Shown: positions 34,883-42,523 of the stretch, one piece after another | How positions within the stretch are numbered: the stretch's first letter is position 1 | How the letters are laid out: each line of letters opens with the position of its first letter | Assembly: GCA_021811385.1 (NCBI GenBank) | Contig: JAJZPC010000002.1 | Coordinates: 22,956-86,955 of the forward strand | Direction: 5' to 3' | Length of the DNA: 64,000 nt | DNA from: Deltaproteobacteria bacterium | GTDB taxonomy: Bacteria > Desulfobacterota > Desulfobulbia > Desulfobulbales > Desulfurivibrionaceae | Translations under genes and position numbers: made by a program | Notes under the pieces: generated by a model | The model's database searches: none | What the model saw: only the letters and a program-made list of their open reading frames with translations | What the model was told of the DNA's origin: nothing

Positions 34883-35354
34883 GGCAAACGAGACGCCCAC
34901 ACCGGGCGAACCCGTCCCCACGCCCCAATACGCAGGATTCCTGGCCCGCGGCATGGCCATGGGCATCGATATCCTCCTGATCCACCTTCTCTATTTCTGT
35001 TGCCTGTGCGCGGTGGTTGCGGCCCTGTGGGCGCATTCCCCTCACTGGCTGGCCCTGATTCCCTCCCTCCTCATGTGCCTGCTCTTGTTCCTGCTTTCTT
35101 TTCCCCTGTTCGTGGCGGTATATTTTTTGGCGCTCCATGGTTGGCAGGGGCAGACCCTGGGCAAGATGTTTTTGGGCCTCCGGGTGGTGCGGGACGACGG
35201 CGGGGAGGTGACTCCGGGCCTGGCCTTTCTCCGCTTTATCGGCTTTTGCCTCTCGATCCTTCCCTGTGGGCTCGGGCTTTTCTGGAGCCTTGTCGACCAG
35301 GAAAAATGCGCCTGGCACGACCATCTGGCCGCCACCCGGGTGGTTATGAAATAA
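34872..35354 (+). CDS. RDD-family membrane protein
   Basis: 160 residues with three to four membrane helices. The RDD features are AGFLARGMAMGIDILLIHLLYF (Arg-Asp pair in helix 1), GQTLGKMFLGLRVVRDDGG and the C-terminal DQEKCAWHDHLAATRVV. RDD proteins are inner-membrane proteins, some implicated in ion transport. It is translationally coupled to the zinc-ribbon gene. Confidence 0.85.
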   Translation: MINKANETPTPGEPVPTPQYAGFLARGMAMGIDILLIHLLYFCCLCAVVAALWAHSPHWLALIPSLLMCLLLFLLSFPLFVAVYFLALHGWQGQTLGKMFLGLRVVRDDGGEVTPGLAFLRFIGFCLSILPCGLGLFWSLVDQEKCAWHDHLAATRVVMK

Positions 35355-35373
35355 GCCTGCCCGTGAAATTAGG

Positions 35374-35402
35374 TTGACAAGCAGGACAGATTTCAATATA
35401 TG
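35374..35402 (+). promoter_or_regulatory. Sigma-70 promoter of tRNA-Phe
   Basis: TTGACA (35374-35379), 17-bp spacer, TATATG (35397-35402). It lies 14 bp before the tRNA 5' end. Confidence 0.75.
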
Positions 35403-35416
35403 ATAGCTACTTTTTT

Positions 35417-35492
35417 GCCGGGATAGCTCAGTCGGTAGAGCATCGGACTGAAAATCCGAGTGTCCCTGGTTCGAATCCTGGTCCCGGCACCA
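35417..35492 (+). tRNA. tRNA-Phe (anticodon GAA), CCA encoded
   Basis: 76-nt cloverleaf. The acceptor GCCGGGA pairs with TCCCGGC, the D-arm has AGCTCAGTCGGTAGAGC, the anticodon loop is CTGAAAA and the T-loop is TTCGAAT. CCA is encoded. Confidence 0.97.
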
Positions 35493-35499
35493 GTAAATC

Positions 35500-35536
35500 A
35501 AAGGCCTGCAAGGATTTTTCCTTGCAGGCCTTTTTC
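35500..35536 (+). terminator. Intrinsic terminator after tRNA-Phe
   Basis: AAAGGCCTGCAAGGA and TCCTTGCAGGCCTTT form a 15-bp stem with a TTTT loop, followed by a T-rich tract. The remaining 195 bp before the MFS gene contain no supported gene. Confidence 0.92.
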
Positions 35537-35731
35537 TTTTGGCGCACCGTCCGTGGGAGAGCAATCGTTGCTTTTCGGCAAACAAGACTCCTGCACCGCG
35601 CGGTGCGCAAAGCGGTGGCAGGCGCGGCCCAGGTCGCTGTCCACCACCTGCCAGTGGAAGTTTTTTCTCTAGCGCGGGAGGGGGGCAGCGGGTATGCTGC
35701 CTGCGCATAACGTACAGGCGGACCATCTCCT

Positions 35732-36973
35732 ATGAAGCCACAGCACACAACCACCCTTTCCCAAATCTTCAGCCTGCCGGTCATTGTCGCCGCCCTGGGC
35801 TATTTCGTCGATATCTACGACCTGGTGCTCTTCAGCATCGTCAGGGTGCCGAGCCTCAAGGCCCTGGGGTTTTCCGGTCAGGCGCTGATCGATAACGGCG
35901 TCTTTCTTTTGAACATGCAGATGGCCGGGATGCTGGCGGGCGGGATTCTCTGGGGTATTCTCGGGGATCGCAAGGGAAGGCTCACGATCATGTTCGCCTC
36001 GATCTGTATCTATTCGCTTGCCAACCTGGCCAACGGGTTCGCCACCTCGCTGCCGGCCTACGCCGCGCTGAGGTTCATTGCCGGCATCGGCCTGGCCGGA
36101 GAGCTGGGCGCGGGCATCACCCTGGTCTCCGAGATCCTGCACAAAAGCATCCGGGGATACGGCACCATGCTGGTCGCCTCGGTGGGCGTCTCCGGGGCCA
36201 TTCTCGCCAATCTGGTGGCCTCCGCCTTTGACTGGCGCACCGCCTTTGTCATCGGCGGCATCCTCGGTTTGTTGCTGCTCATCACTCGAATCAGGGTGGC
36301 CGAGTCGGGCATGTTCCGGGCCATGGGGGGAAAGGTTGGAATGAGCCGGGGGAATTTCCTGGCCCTGTTCACCGATTGGCAACGCTTCCGCCGCTACCTC
36401 AATTCGATTATGATCGGCATTCCCATCTGGTTCGTGGTCGGGGTGCTGATCACCTTTTCCCCGGAATTTGCTCTCTCCCTCAATATCACCGGGTCGGTCT
36501 CGGCCGGGAATGCGGTAATGTTTTGTTACCTGGGCTTGATCTTCGGCGATTTCTCCAGCGGCTTTTTGAGCCAGCTTCTGCAGAGCCGGAAAAAGGCGAT
36601 CACCCTCTTCATGCTCATGACCGTGGCGGGAATCGGTCTGTATTTCCTGCAGAGCGGCCAAAGCCCCGCCTTCTTCTACGGGGTCTGCACCCTGCTTGGC
36701 TTTGCCGGCGGCTACTGGGCGATTTTCGTCACCGTGGCGGCGGAACAGTTCGGCACCAACCTGCGGGCCACGGTGGCCACCACGGTGCCCAACTTCGTCC
36801 GCGGCATGGTGGTGCCCATCACCATGCTGTTTCAGTTGGGTCGCAGCTACCTCAGCCTGGAGTCCAGCGCCTTGCTGGTCGGCGCAGCATGCCTGGTGGC
36901 GGCCTTCCTGGCCCTGGCCGGACTGGAAGAGACCTTCCACAAGGATCTGGACTATTTCGAGGAGTTTCTCTAG
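35732..36973 (+). CDS. MFS transporter, metabolite:H+ symporter-like
   Basis: 413 residues with about 12 transmembrane helices. The MFS motif A between helices 2 and 3 is visible as GILWGILGDRKGRLTIMF, and helix 5 carries GVSGAILANLVASAFDWRTAF. The opening ALGYFVDIYDLVLFSIVRVPSL (acidic pair in helix 1) resembles the sugar or organic-acid symporter branch. The substrate is unknown, with small carboxylates a reasonable guess for a sulfate reducer. It converges with the sigma-54 activator gene. Confidence 0.85.
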   Translation: MKPQHTTTLSQIFSLPVIVAALGYFVDIYDLVLFSIVRVPSLKALGFSGQALIDNGVFLLNMQMAGMLAGGILWGILGDRKGRLTIMFASICIYSLANLANGFATSLPAYAALRFIAGIGLAGELGAGITLVSEILHKSIRGYGTMLVASVGVSGAILANLVASAFDWRTAFVIGGILGLLLLITRIRVAESGMFRAMGGKVGMSRGNFLALFTDWQRFRRYLNSIMIGIPIWFVVGVLITFSPEFALSLNITGSVSAGNAVMFCYLGLIFGDFSSGFLSQLLQSRKKAITLFMLMTVAGIGLYFLQSGQSPAFFYGVCTLLGFAGGYWAIFVTVAAEQFGTNLRATVATTVPNFVRGMVVPITMLFQLGRSYLSLESSALLVGAACLVAAFLALAGLEETFHKDLDYFEEFL

Positions 36974-36990
36974 CCGGAGGCGGCAAGCGC

Positions 36991-38379
36991 TCAACCCAGC
37001 CCAAATTTTTTCATCTGATACCGCAGGGTGTCGTAGGAAATGCCCAACAGCTTGGCGGCCTTGGTCTGGTTGGCATTGGTCCTTTCCAGGGCCTGCCGGA
37101 TAAGATCCTTTTCCAGCTCCTCCAGGGAAAGCCCCTCTTCCGGCAGGATGATCCGCGCGGAACCGGACGACCCGCTGTCCGCCCACCCCCCCAGCTTGGG
37201 GAGAAGTTGCTCCCGGGTGATGGTTTCCATCTCCTCAAGCACCACGCAACGCTCGATGATGTTGCGCAACTCCCGCACATTTCCGGGCCAGCCATAGGCC
37301 AGCAGGGCCTTTTCCGCCTCACCGGAGAATTCCTTGATGCCCTTCTTGAGATATTTGTTGGCAAAATAGCGGAGAAAATGGTTGGCAAGCAACAGGATGT
37401 CCTCGCCCCGTTCCCGCAGGGGCGGCAGCTCCATGGCAAAGGCGCTCAGCCGGAAAAACAGATCCTTGCGGAAGCCCCCTTGTTCCGCCGCGGCCTTGAG
37501 GTCCTTATTGGTGGTCACGATCACCGTGGCCTGCACGGGCAGATCCACACTGCCCCCCAACCGCCGCACCGTTCTTTCCTCCAGAACCCGCAAGAGTTTT
37601 GCCTGGAGATCGAGACGCATATCCCCGATTTCATCCAGCAGCAGGGTGCCGTCCGCCGCCAGTTCGAAGATCCCCTTCTTGTCGGTGCGGGCGTCGGTGA
37701 AGGCGCCTTTTGCATGGCCGAACAATTCGCTTTCAATAAGGTTTTCCGGCAAGGCCGTGCAGTTGACGGCGAAAAACGGACCCTGGCCATTGCCTTCGGC
37801 CTTCTGCCGCCGGCAATGGAGATAGCGGGCCAAAACCTCCTTGCCGCTGCCGGACTCCCCGGTGACGAGGATGGTCTCCGCCCTGGCCTGAACCAATTTC
37901 TCCGCTGTCTTGAGAATATCCTGCATCTGGGGAGATTCGCCGACCAAGCCGTGTTCAAAATAGGGACAAATTCTTTCCCGGTGATAGTCGATCTCCGCTT
38001 TGCGCCGGATATTTTCGATGATGTTGCCGGTGATGATTTTTATCTCGTCGAGATTGAACGGCTTGGTGAAATATTCAACCGCCCCGAGCTTCATGGCGCG
38101 GATGGCTGATTCCGCCGAATCATCGGCGGTCAGCATGACCACTTCGGCGCCAACCTCTTCCTTTTTCAGCGCGGCAAGGATGTCGAAGCCGTTTATTTCC
38201 TCGGCCAGATCGACATCGAGAAAAACGATGTCCGGCTGCCAGGCAAGGATATTGGCGACAACATCCTGCGGGGTGGTTTGAAAATGCACCTCATAGCCCT
38301 CGCTTTTCAAGGCCCTGGCAAGCATGCTGACGATGAGTTCGTCATCGTCCACGGCAAAAATTCTTCCCCTGATTTTCAT
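36991..38379 (-). CDS. Sigma-54-dependent response regulator (NtrC family)
   Basis: 462 residues. The receiver (residues 1-120) has VDDDE and phospho-acceptor Asp55 in IVFLDVDL. The AAA+ domain has Walker A GESGSGKE, the sigma-54-contacting loop as GAFTDA (residues 225-230; consensus GAFTGA) and Walker B GTLLLDEIGD. A C-terminal Fis-type HTH (NQTKAAKLLGISYDTLRYQMKK) completes it. It should activate a -24/-12 promoter. The nearest clear one is upstream of the decaheme cytochrome gene. It overlaps its sensor kinase gene by ATGA. Confidence 0.93.
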   Translation of the reverse strand: MKIRGRIFAVDDDELIVSMLARALKSEGYEVHFQTTPQDVVANILAWQPDIVFLDVDLAEEINGFDILAALKKEEVGAEVVMLTADDSAESAIRAMKLGAVEYFTKPFNLDEIKIITGNIIENIRRKAEIDYHRERICPYFEHGLVGESPQMQDILKTAEKLVQARAETILVTGESGSGKEVLARYLHCRRQKAEGNGQGPFFAVNCTALPENLIESELFGHAKGAFTDARTDKKGIFELAADGTLLLDEIGDMRLDLQAKLLRVLEERTVRRLGGSVDLPVQATVIVTTNKDLKAAAEQGGFRKDLFFRLSAFAMELPPLRERGEDILLLANHFLRYFANKYLKKGIKEFSGEAEKALLAYGWPGNVRELRNIIERCVVLEEMETITREQLLPKLGGWADSGSSGSARIILPEEGLSLEELEKDLIRQALERTNANQTKAAKLLGISYDTLRYQMKKFGLG

Positions 38380-40223
38380 GGGCTTTCATCCTCGATTGTT
38401 TGTTCTACCGGCAGGGTGATGGTAACGGCCGTCCCCTGGCCCACAACGCTGGCAATTTCGATCTCGCCGTGGTGTTGCTCCACAAGACGCCGAGTTATTG
38501 CCAATCCCAGCCCGCTCCCCTTGGGCTTGGTGGTGTAAAACGGCTGAAAGACCTTGGCGCATGCTTCTTCACTCATGCCCTTCCCCGTATCGCCGATCAC
38601 CACCTCCACGGTCCCGCCCCGGCCCGGTTTGGTGCTCACGGTGATGGTGCCCCCCGCGGGGGTCGCCTCCATGGCATTGAGCAGCAAATTCAGGATCACC
38701 TGCTGCATCTGGCCGGGGTCCGCCAGGATCATGGGCAGACCCGGGTCAAGGTTGCGAGCCAATTGCAACCCCTTGCGGCTGGTCGCTGCATATTCCGGGG
38801 AGTTGAGCAGCAGAGCCGTATTCCGCAAGGCGTTTTCAAGCTGCTGGTTGAGGTCTATCCGGGAAAAAACCGGCCTGGGCGCCCTGGCGTAGTTGAGGAG
38901 ATTTTTCAGCAAGGATTCGATTCTCTGCACCTCGCCGATAGTCCGGGTAAAAATCGCCTTGTCTTCCGGGGAAAGCGCCAACTCGTCCAGCAAAACTTCC
39001 ATGGAGACCTTGATCCCGGCCAGGGGATTTTTGATCTCATGGACCAGACCGGCCGCCATCTGGCCGACCATGGCCAGTTGCCGCGAGCGCTGCAACGCCG
39101 CCTCGGTCTGGTTTCGTGCGGTCACATCCCGGTCAAAGGCCAAGATATATTTGCGCCCTTCGATTTCCAGCAGCCCGGCCCGAACCTCCACCGGAAAAAC
39201 CGTGCCGTCCTTCTTCCGGTGTTCCACCAAGGCTTCTAGCCGCCCGCCCGCCAAGATGTCTCGAATCCGCGCCGGAGCTTGCGCCGCGCTCTCAAGTGTG
39301 TCGATATCCTGAATGGACAGGGCGCAAAGCTCGTCAACCGTGTAGCCGTGCATGGTTGCCGCGGCTTGATTGGCCGCGATGATTCTCCCTGCCGCTTCTC
39401 CCTCTCCCTCCATGATGAAAATGGCGTCATCCGCCGACTCAAAGAGAATCCTGTAGCGGTTCTGTTCGGCAATGACCGCCTCGCACTGCTTTTTCAACGA
39501 AACAGCCATCTCATTGAAGGCGGTGGCCAGCGTGTTGAATTCATCGGGAAGCTGCGCATCAATGGTGTGGGTCAACTCCCCGGCCTTGATTTTCTCCGTT
39601 GCCCCGATGAGCACGGACAAAGACGAGGAAAACCGTTTGACAAAAAGGAAGGTGAAAATAAGAAAAATCACGGGCGCGAGAGTCACCAATCCCAACAGGA
39701 TATTTTTCGCTCGGGCAACTTCCTCCCGGGTTTTGGCAATTTTCGGAGACATTTTATCCGAAGAAAAAAGCACCAGACCGTCAATTTCCTCAAGAAGCCG
39801 CTCGCCCGAGGCAGAGGCGTTTTTTTCTTCCCTGTCCCGCCGCTCGTGGTTTGCCCTGAGCGTATACACCCGGCTCGCCTTTTTCAGATACGCCTCGATG
39901 CCTTGCCGCAAATGGGTCAACCGTTGCCTCGTGGGTTCGGCATGGTGGCATTTGAAGCACCCTTCTCCGGCGAGATGCAACGCCTCGCCATTCTCGACAA
40001 AATCTCCGATGCTGGTGCGGTGCTGGGAGGTGGTGAGATAGAGGTCCGACTGGATGATTTTGACCTTGTTGCGCAGGTTGTCGCGGAGAAAATCCATTTG
40101 GTGGAGGGCGAGAACCTTCTCAAGGTTGTCAACGACCCGGGCATTGGTAACGGCAATATACACCCCGCCAACCCCAAAGAAAAAAACCAGCAGTATGAAG
40201 CCGAGTATCGCTTTTATGCGCAT
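38376..40223 (-). CDS. Sensor histidine kinase with haem-c motif in its periplasmic domain
   Basis: 615 residues. TM helix 1 (about 5-26) and TM helix 2 (about 172-195) flank a periplasmic domain with one CxxCH site (C89-F-K-C92-H93, plus H94), the covalent haem-c attachment motif. HAMP, PAS (YRILFESADDAIFIMEGEG) and HisKA with the phospho-His in GLVHEIKNPLAGIK follow. HATPase has NLLLNAMEATPAGG, DTGKGMSEE and PKGSGLGLAI. The haem suggests redox or ligand sensing in the periplasm. It is part of a minus-strand operon with the PhnD-like lipoprotein (66 nt upstream) and the sigma-54 activator. Confidence 0.92.
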   Translation of the reverse strand: MRIKAILGFILLVFFFGVGGVYIAVTNARVVDNLEKVLALHQMDFLRDNLRNKVKIIQSDLYLTTSQHRTSIGDFVENGEALHLAGEGCFKCHHAEPTRQRLTHLRQGIEAYLKKASRVYTLRANHERRDREEKNASASGERLLEEIDGLVLFSSDKMSPKIAKTREEVARAKNILLGLVTLAPVIFLIFTFLFVKRFSSSLSVLIGATEKIKAGELTHTIDAQLPDEFNTLATAFNEMAVSLKKQCEAVIAEQNRYRILFESADDAIFIMEGEGEAAGRIIAANQAAATMHGYTVDELCALSIQDIDTLESAAQAPARIRDILAGGRLEALVEHRKKDGTVFPVEVRAGLLEIEGRKYILAFDRDVTARNQTEAALQRSRQLAMVGQMAAGLVHEIKNPLAGIKVSMEVLLDELALSPEDKAIFTRTIGEVQRIESLLKNLLNYARAPRPVFSRIDLNQQLENALRNTALLLNSPEYAATSRKGLQLARNLDPGLPMILADPGQMQQVILNLLLNAMEATPAGGTITVSTKPGRGGTVEVVIGDTGKGMSEEACAKVFQPFYTTKPKGSGLGLAITRRLVEQHHGEIEIASVVGQGTAVTITLPVEQTIEDESP

Positions 40224-40289
40224 GGGGTCACGGCCGCGACACCGGCGGTTGGCGTTGCAGGGATGGCAGAGAGCACAGGCCGGCTGGTG

Positions 40290-41231
40290 TCAATCATTGA
40301 CATACTCATAGGTTGCCAGGTTCAAGCCGATGCGTTCGGCATACTCAATAACAGGTCCGTAATCCTGCGCCGCGGTTGCAATAAAGCGGCTGGCCCCGAA
40401 TTGGGCCAGCGCCCGGCGACCTTCCGCATCCTGGTCCATGGAAAGCAGGCTGTTTGTAATGATGGTTTTCAGGGCGGGGTCCAGATCGTGCCGCACCGAC
40501 AGGGTGTTTGCCGGAACTTTCGGGGAGGTGGCGAGAATTTCCAGTTCCGCGGTGATCCTGGGGTTTTCCTTGGCCAGCCGGTAAAAAACGAGATCCTTGG
40601 CCGCGCCGAGGTCCGCTTTGCCCTCCAGAACATCCTGGATGGCATCCTCATGGGTGCCGCTGAAATAGCTCTCCTTGAACCAGGACCGGTAATCCGCAAT
40701 ACCGTGCGTCCGGAAGAAATACAGGGGCAGAAGCCAGCCGGCCGTGGTGGCCTTGTCCACAAAGACAAAGACCTTGCCCCGCATATCCCGCGCCGTTTTT
40801 ATGCCACTGTCCTTTCTGGCGAAGACCATGCCGTGATAGGTGGAGACTCCGCCTTCGTATTCAGGCCTGGCCACTGGTTCAACCCCCAATTTCTTGATGG
40901 CCAGGGCACCGGTGAAGCTGCCGAAAAAAGCGCCGTCCAGCCCCTCGATTTGAAAATTATCCAGGATATTGCCGTAGCGGGAAAGGATTTTGAGCTCCAC
41001 AACCGCCCCGGTTTTTTGCGACAGATACGAGGCAATGGGCGCGTAGCGCTTTTTCTGGACAAAGATGTCCATCTCGGGAATGAGGCCGATGACAATTCTT
41101 GTGGCCGGGGGGGGAGAAGGGGTTTTCGAGGCAGGGGCTTCGTTCTGTCCGTCGCCGCACCCGGCCAGAACGAGCGGAAAAAGACAGCTCAGCAGAATCC
41201 GGCGCGCATGTCTGGCAAGAAACAACCGCAT
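40290..41231 (-). CDS. PhnD-like periplasmic binding lipoprotein
   Basis: 313 residues from the ATG at 41231 (AGGAGGGG site). The lipobox is LAGC (Cys25), followed by a Pro-rich linker. The fold is that of phosphate/phosphite/phosphonate ABC-type binding proteins (IVIGLIPEMDIFVQKKRYAPIASYLSQKTGAVVELK, GLDGAFFGSFTGALAIKKLGVEPVARPE, GKVFVFVDKATTAGWLLPLYFF, then ESYFSGTHEDAIQDVLEGKADLGAAKD). No permease or ATPase genes are nearby, so it is more likely a sensor partner for the adjacent kinase than a transport component (inferred). It is divergent to the decaheme cytochrome gene. Confidence 0.85.
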   Translation of the reverse strand: MRLFLARHARRILLSCLFPLVLAGCGDGQNEAPASKTPSPPPATRIVIGLIPEMDIFVQKKRYAPIASYLSQKTGAVVELKILSRYGNILDNFQIEGLDGAFFGSFTGALAIKKLGVEPVARPEYEGGVSTYHGMVFARKDSGIKTARDMRGKVFVFVDKATTAGWLLPLYFFRTHGIADYRSWFKESYFSGTHEDAIQDVLEGKADLGAAKDLVFYRLAKENPRITAELEILATSPKVPANTLSVRHDLDPALKTIITNSLLSMDQDAEGRRALAQFGASRFIATAAQDYGPVIEYAERIGLNLATYEYVND

Positions 41232-41366
41232 GATCCCCTCCTGTTTACGATGTTGACCTAGCAAAAAGACTACCAGCCGACCCGCATCTGTGCAAGATGC
41301 AATTCGAAGCGCCGGCAGTGAAGCGCTTCCGCCATATCCAGGGCCACCGTCTCCCCGCCCGGAGTA

Positions 41367-41408
41367 TTTTGGTGAAATGCCCAAACCGGCTTGGGCATTT
41401 CACCAAAA
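41367..41408. promoter_or_regulatory. Perfect 18-bp inverted repeat, candidate activator site
   Basis: TTTTGGTGAAATGCCCAA and its exact reverse complement flank ACCGGC. The centre lies about 130 bp upstream of the predicted start site of the sigma-54 promoter at 41490, within the usual range of NtrC-type upstream activating sites. It sits in the 361-bp divergent region (41232-41592), which contains no gene. A terminator role is unlikely: no T-run and no gene end nearby. Confidence 0.6.
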
Positions 41409-41489
41409 CCGGCTCCACGGACCAACGCGCCCCTCGCCAGGACACCGCTATCCCCTTGTATTTTCGAGCATGCAATTTAATTTGCACCT

Positions 41490-41507
41490 CTGGCATATTT
41501 TTCGCAA
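41490..41507 (+). promoter_or_regulatory. Sigma-54 (-24/-12) promoter of the decaheme cytochrome operon
   Basis: CTGGCATATTTTTCGCAA matches TGGCAY-N5-TTGCW with one mismatch. The invariant GG (41492-41493) and GC (41504-41505) are exactly 10 bp apart. The start site is predicted near 41517, about 75 bp before the cytochrome ATG. An AT-rich palindrome TGCAATTTAATTTGCA (41471-41486) lies just upstream and may bind IHF or another factor. Confidence 0.75.
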
Positions 41508-41592
41508 ATACCGAGGCAAGCATGCCTGAAAGAACAGATTGCGGGGTTCTTTCGAACCAAAAAAAGAAGGGAAACAGGAGAGGAGGACAGAT

Positions 41593-42510
41593 ATGCGGAA
41601 CAGGCTTTTGCCAAAAATCGTTGTCTCGGCGTGGTCGTTGGCCATGATCACAATGGGGGGGCTGGGGCAGTTTCTCGCTCCAGACGTGACCCAAGCCGCG
41701 GAAATTGCGGCGGATTGCGCCAGTTGCCATGAACAATCGGTGGCGAGCTTCAAGTCGTCATACCACGGCAAGGCCTGGAAAGGGGCCAACGGCTGCCAAG
41801 CCTGCCATGGCCAGACCAACCAGCATCTCGACACCGAACAATCCAAAAAGACCATCTTCTCTTTTGCCAAGGACGGGGGCCGTTCGGCCAAGGAACGCGC
41901 CGCCCAGTGCCTGAGCTGCCATTCCTCCTCAAAGCATGTGGCCTTTTGGGAAACCAGCAAGCACAAATCCGCCGGCCTGTCTTGCGACAGTTGCCATACT
42001 GGGCATTCCAATCTTTCCAAGAACCTGAAGATGCCGCAGACCGAGCTGTGCTTCTCCTGCCACAGGGATATTCGCTCTGAATCAAACCGCCAGTCCCATC
42101 ATCCCATCAAGGAGGGCAAGGTTTCCTGTTCCGACTGCCATGATCCCCACGGCGGGTTCGGGACCAAGATGATCAAAGCCGATTCCATCAACGAGCTCTG
42201 CTACAATTGCCACGCCGAAAAACGCGGCCCCTTCATGTACGAGCATCCCCCGGTGGAAGAAAACTGCATGACTTGCCATTCGGCCCACGGCAGCAACCAC
42301 AACAAACTGATGGCCCAAAAGGTTCCGAACATCTGTCAGAGCTGTCACGACTGGAGCCGGCATCCTGGCACCCCGTACACCCAGGCGAACTCTTTTGTTT
42401 CAAGCGCTCCTGCGGGCAGAGGCGGTGTTGCGCGGTCGTGCCAGAACTGTCACACAACCATCCACGGCAGCAACGGACCCAATACTCTGGGCCTGAGATA
42501 CGTGAAATAA
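41593..42510 (+). CDS. Decaheme c-type cytochrome, MtrA/DmsE family
   Basis: 305 residues from the ATG at 41593, which has a GGAGAGGAGG site and gives a proper Sec signal (ending TQAAE). Ten CxxCH motifs are present: CASCH, CQACH, CLSCH, CDSCH, CFSCH, CSDCH, CYNCH, CMTCH, CQSCH, CQNCH. Size and haem count fit MtrA/DmsE/PioA, the periplasmic wire that threads an outer-membrane barrel. The barrel gene follows 13 nt later. The pair would move electrons between periplasm and outside; direction and partner are not evident from sequence. Confidence 0.9.
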   Translation: MRNRLLPKIVVSAWSLAMITMGGLGQFLAPDVTQAAEIAADCASCHEQSVASFKSSYHGKAWKGANGCQACHGQTNQHLDTEQSKKTIFSFAKDGGRSAKERAAQCLSCHSSSKHVAFWETSKHKSAGLSCDSCHTGHSNLSKNLKMPQTELCFSCHRDIRSESNRQSHHPIKEGKVSCSDCHDPHGGFGTKMIKADSINELCYNCHAEKRGPFMYEHPPVEENCMTCHSAHGSNHNKLMAQKVPNICQSCHDWSRHPGTPYTQANSFVSSAPAGRGGVARSCQNCHTTIHGSNGPNTLGLRYVK

Positions 42511-42523
42511 GGAGGGAGAATAT

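Noticed and set aside
35428..35784. Coding frames over tRNA-Phe and tRNA-Arg (FEPGTLG- and FEPLTYG-type peptides)
   Set aside because: These are the well-known false translations of tRNA T-arms on the opposite strand.
37690..37707. GAFTDA instead of GAFTGA in the activator as a sign of lost sigma-54 contact
   Set aside because: The essential Phe-Thr pair is retained and, as far as I recall, GAFTDA occurs in other NtrC-family activators. It does not by itself indicate loss of function.
36376..38109. A 577-codon plus-strand frame across the MFS, activator and kinase region
   Set aside because: It is a shadow of two real genes on both strands. It has low-complexity Arg/Gly/His composition and no domains, while the real genes have complete motifs.
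41232..41384. N-terminal extension of the PhnD-like lipoprotein
   Set aside because: It runs into the regulatory palindrome. The ATG at 41231 has AGGAGGGG and gives a proper lipoprotein signal.
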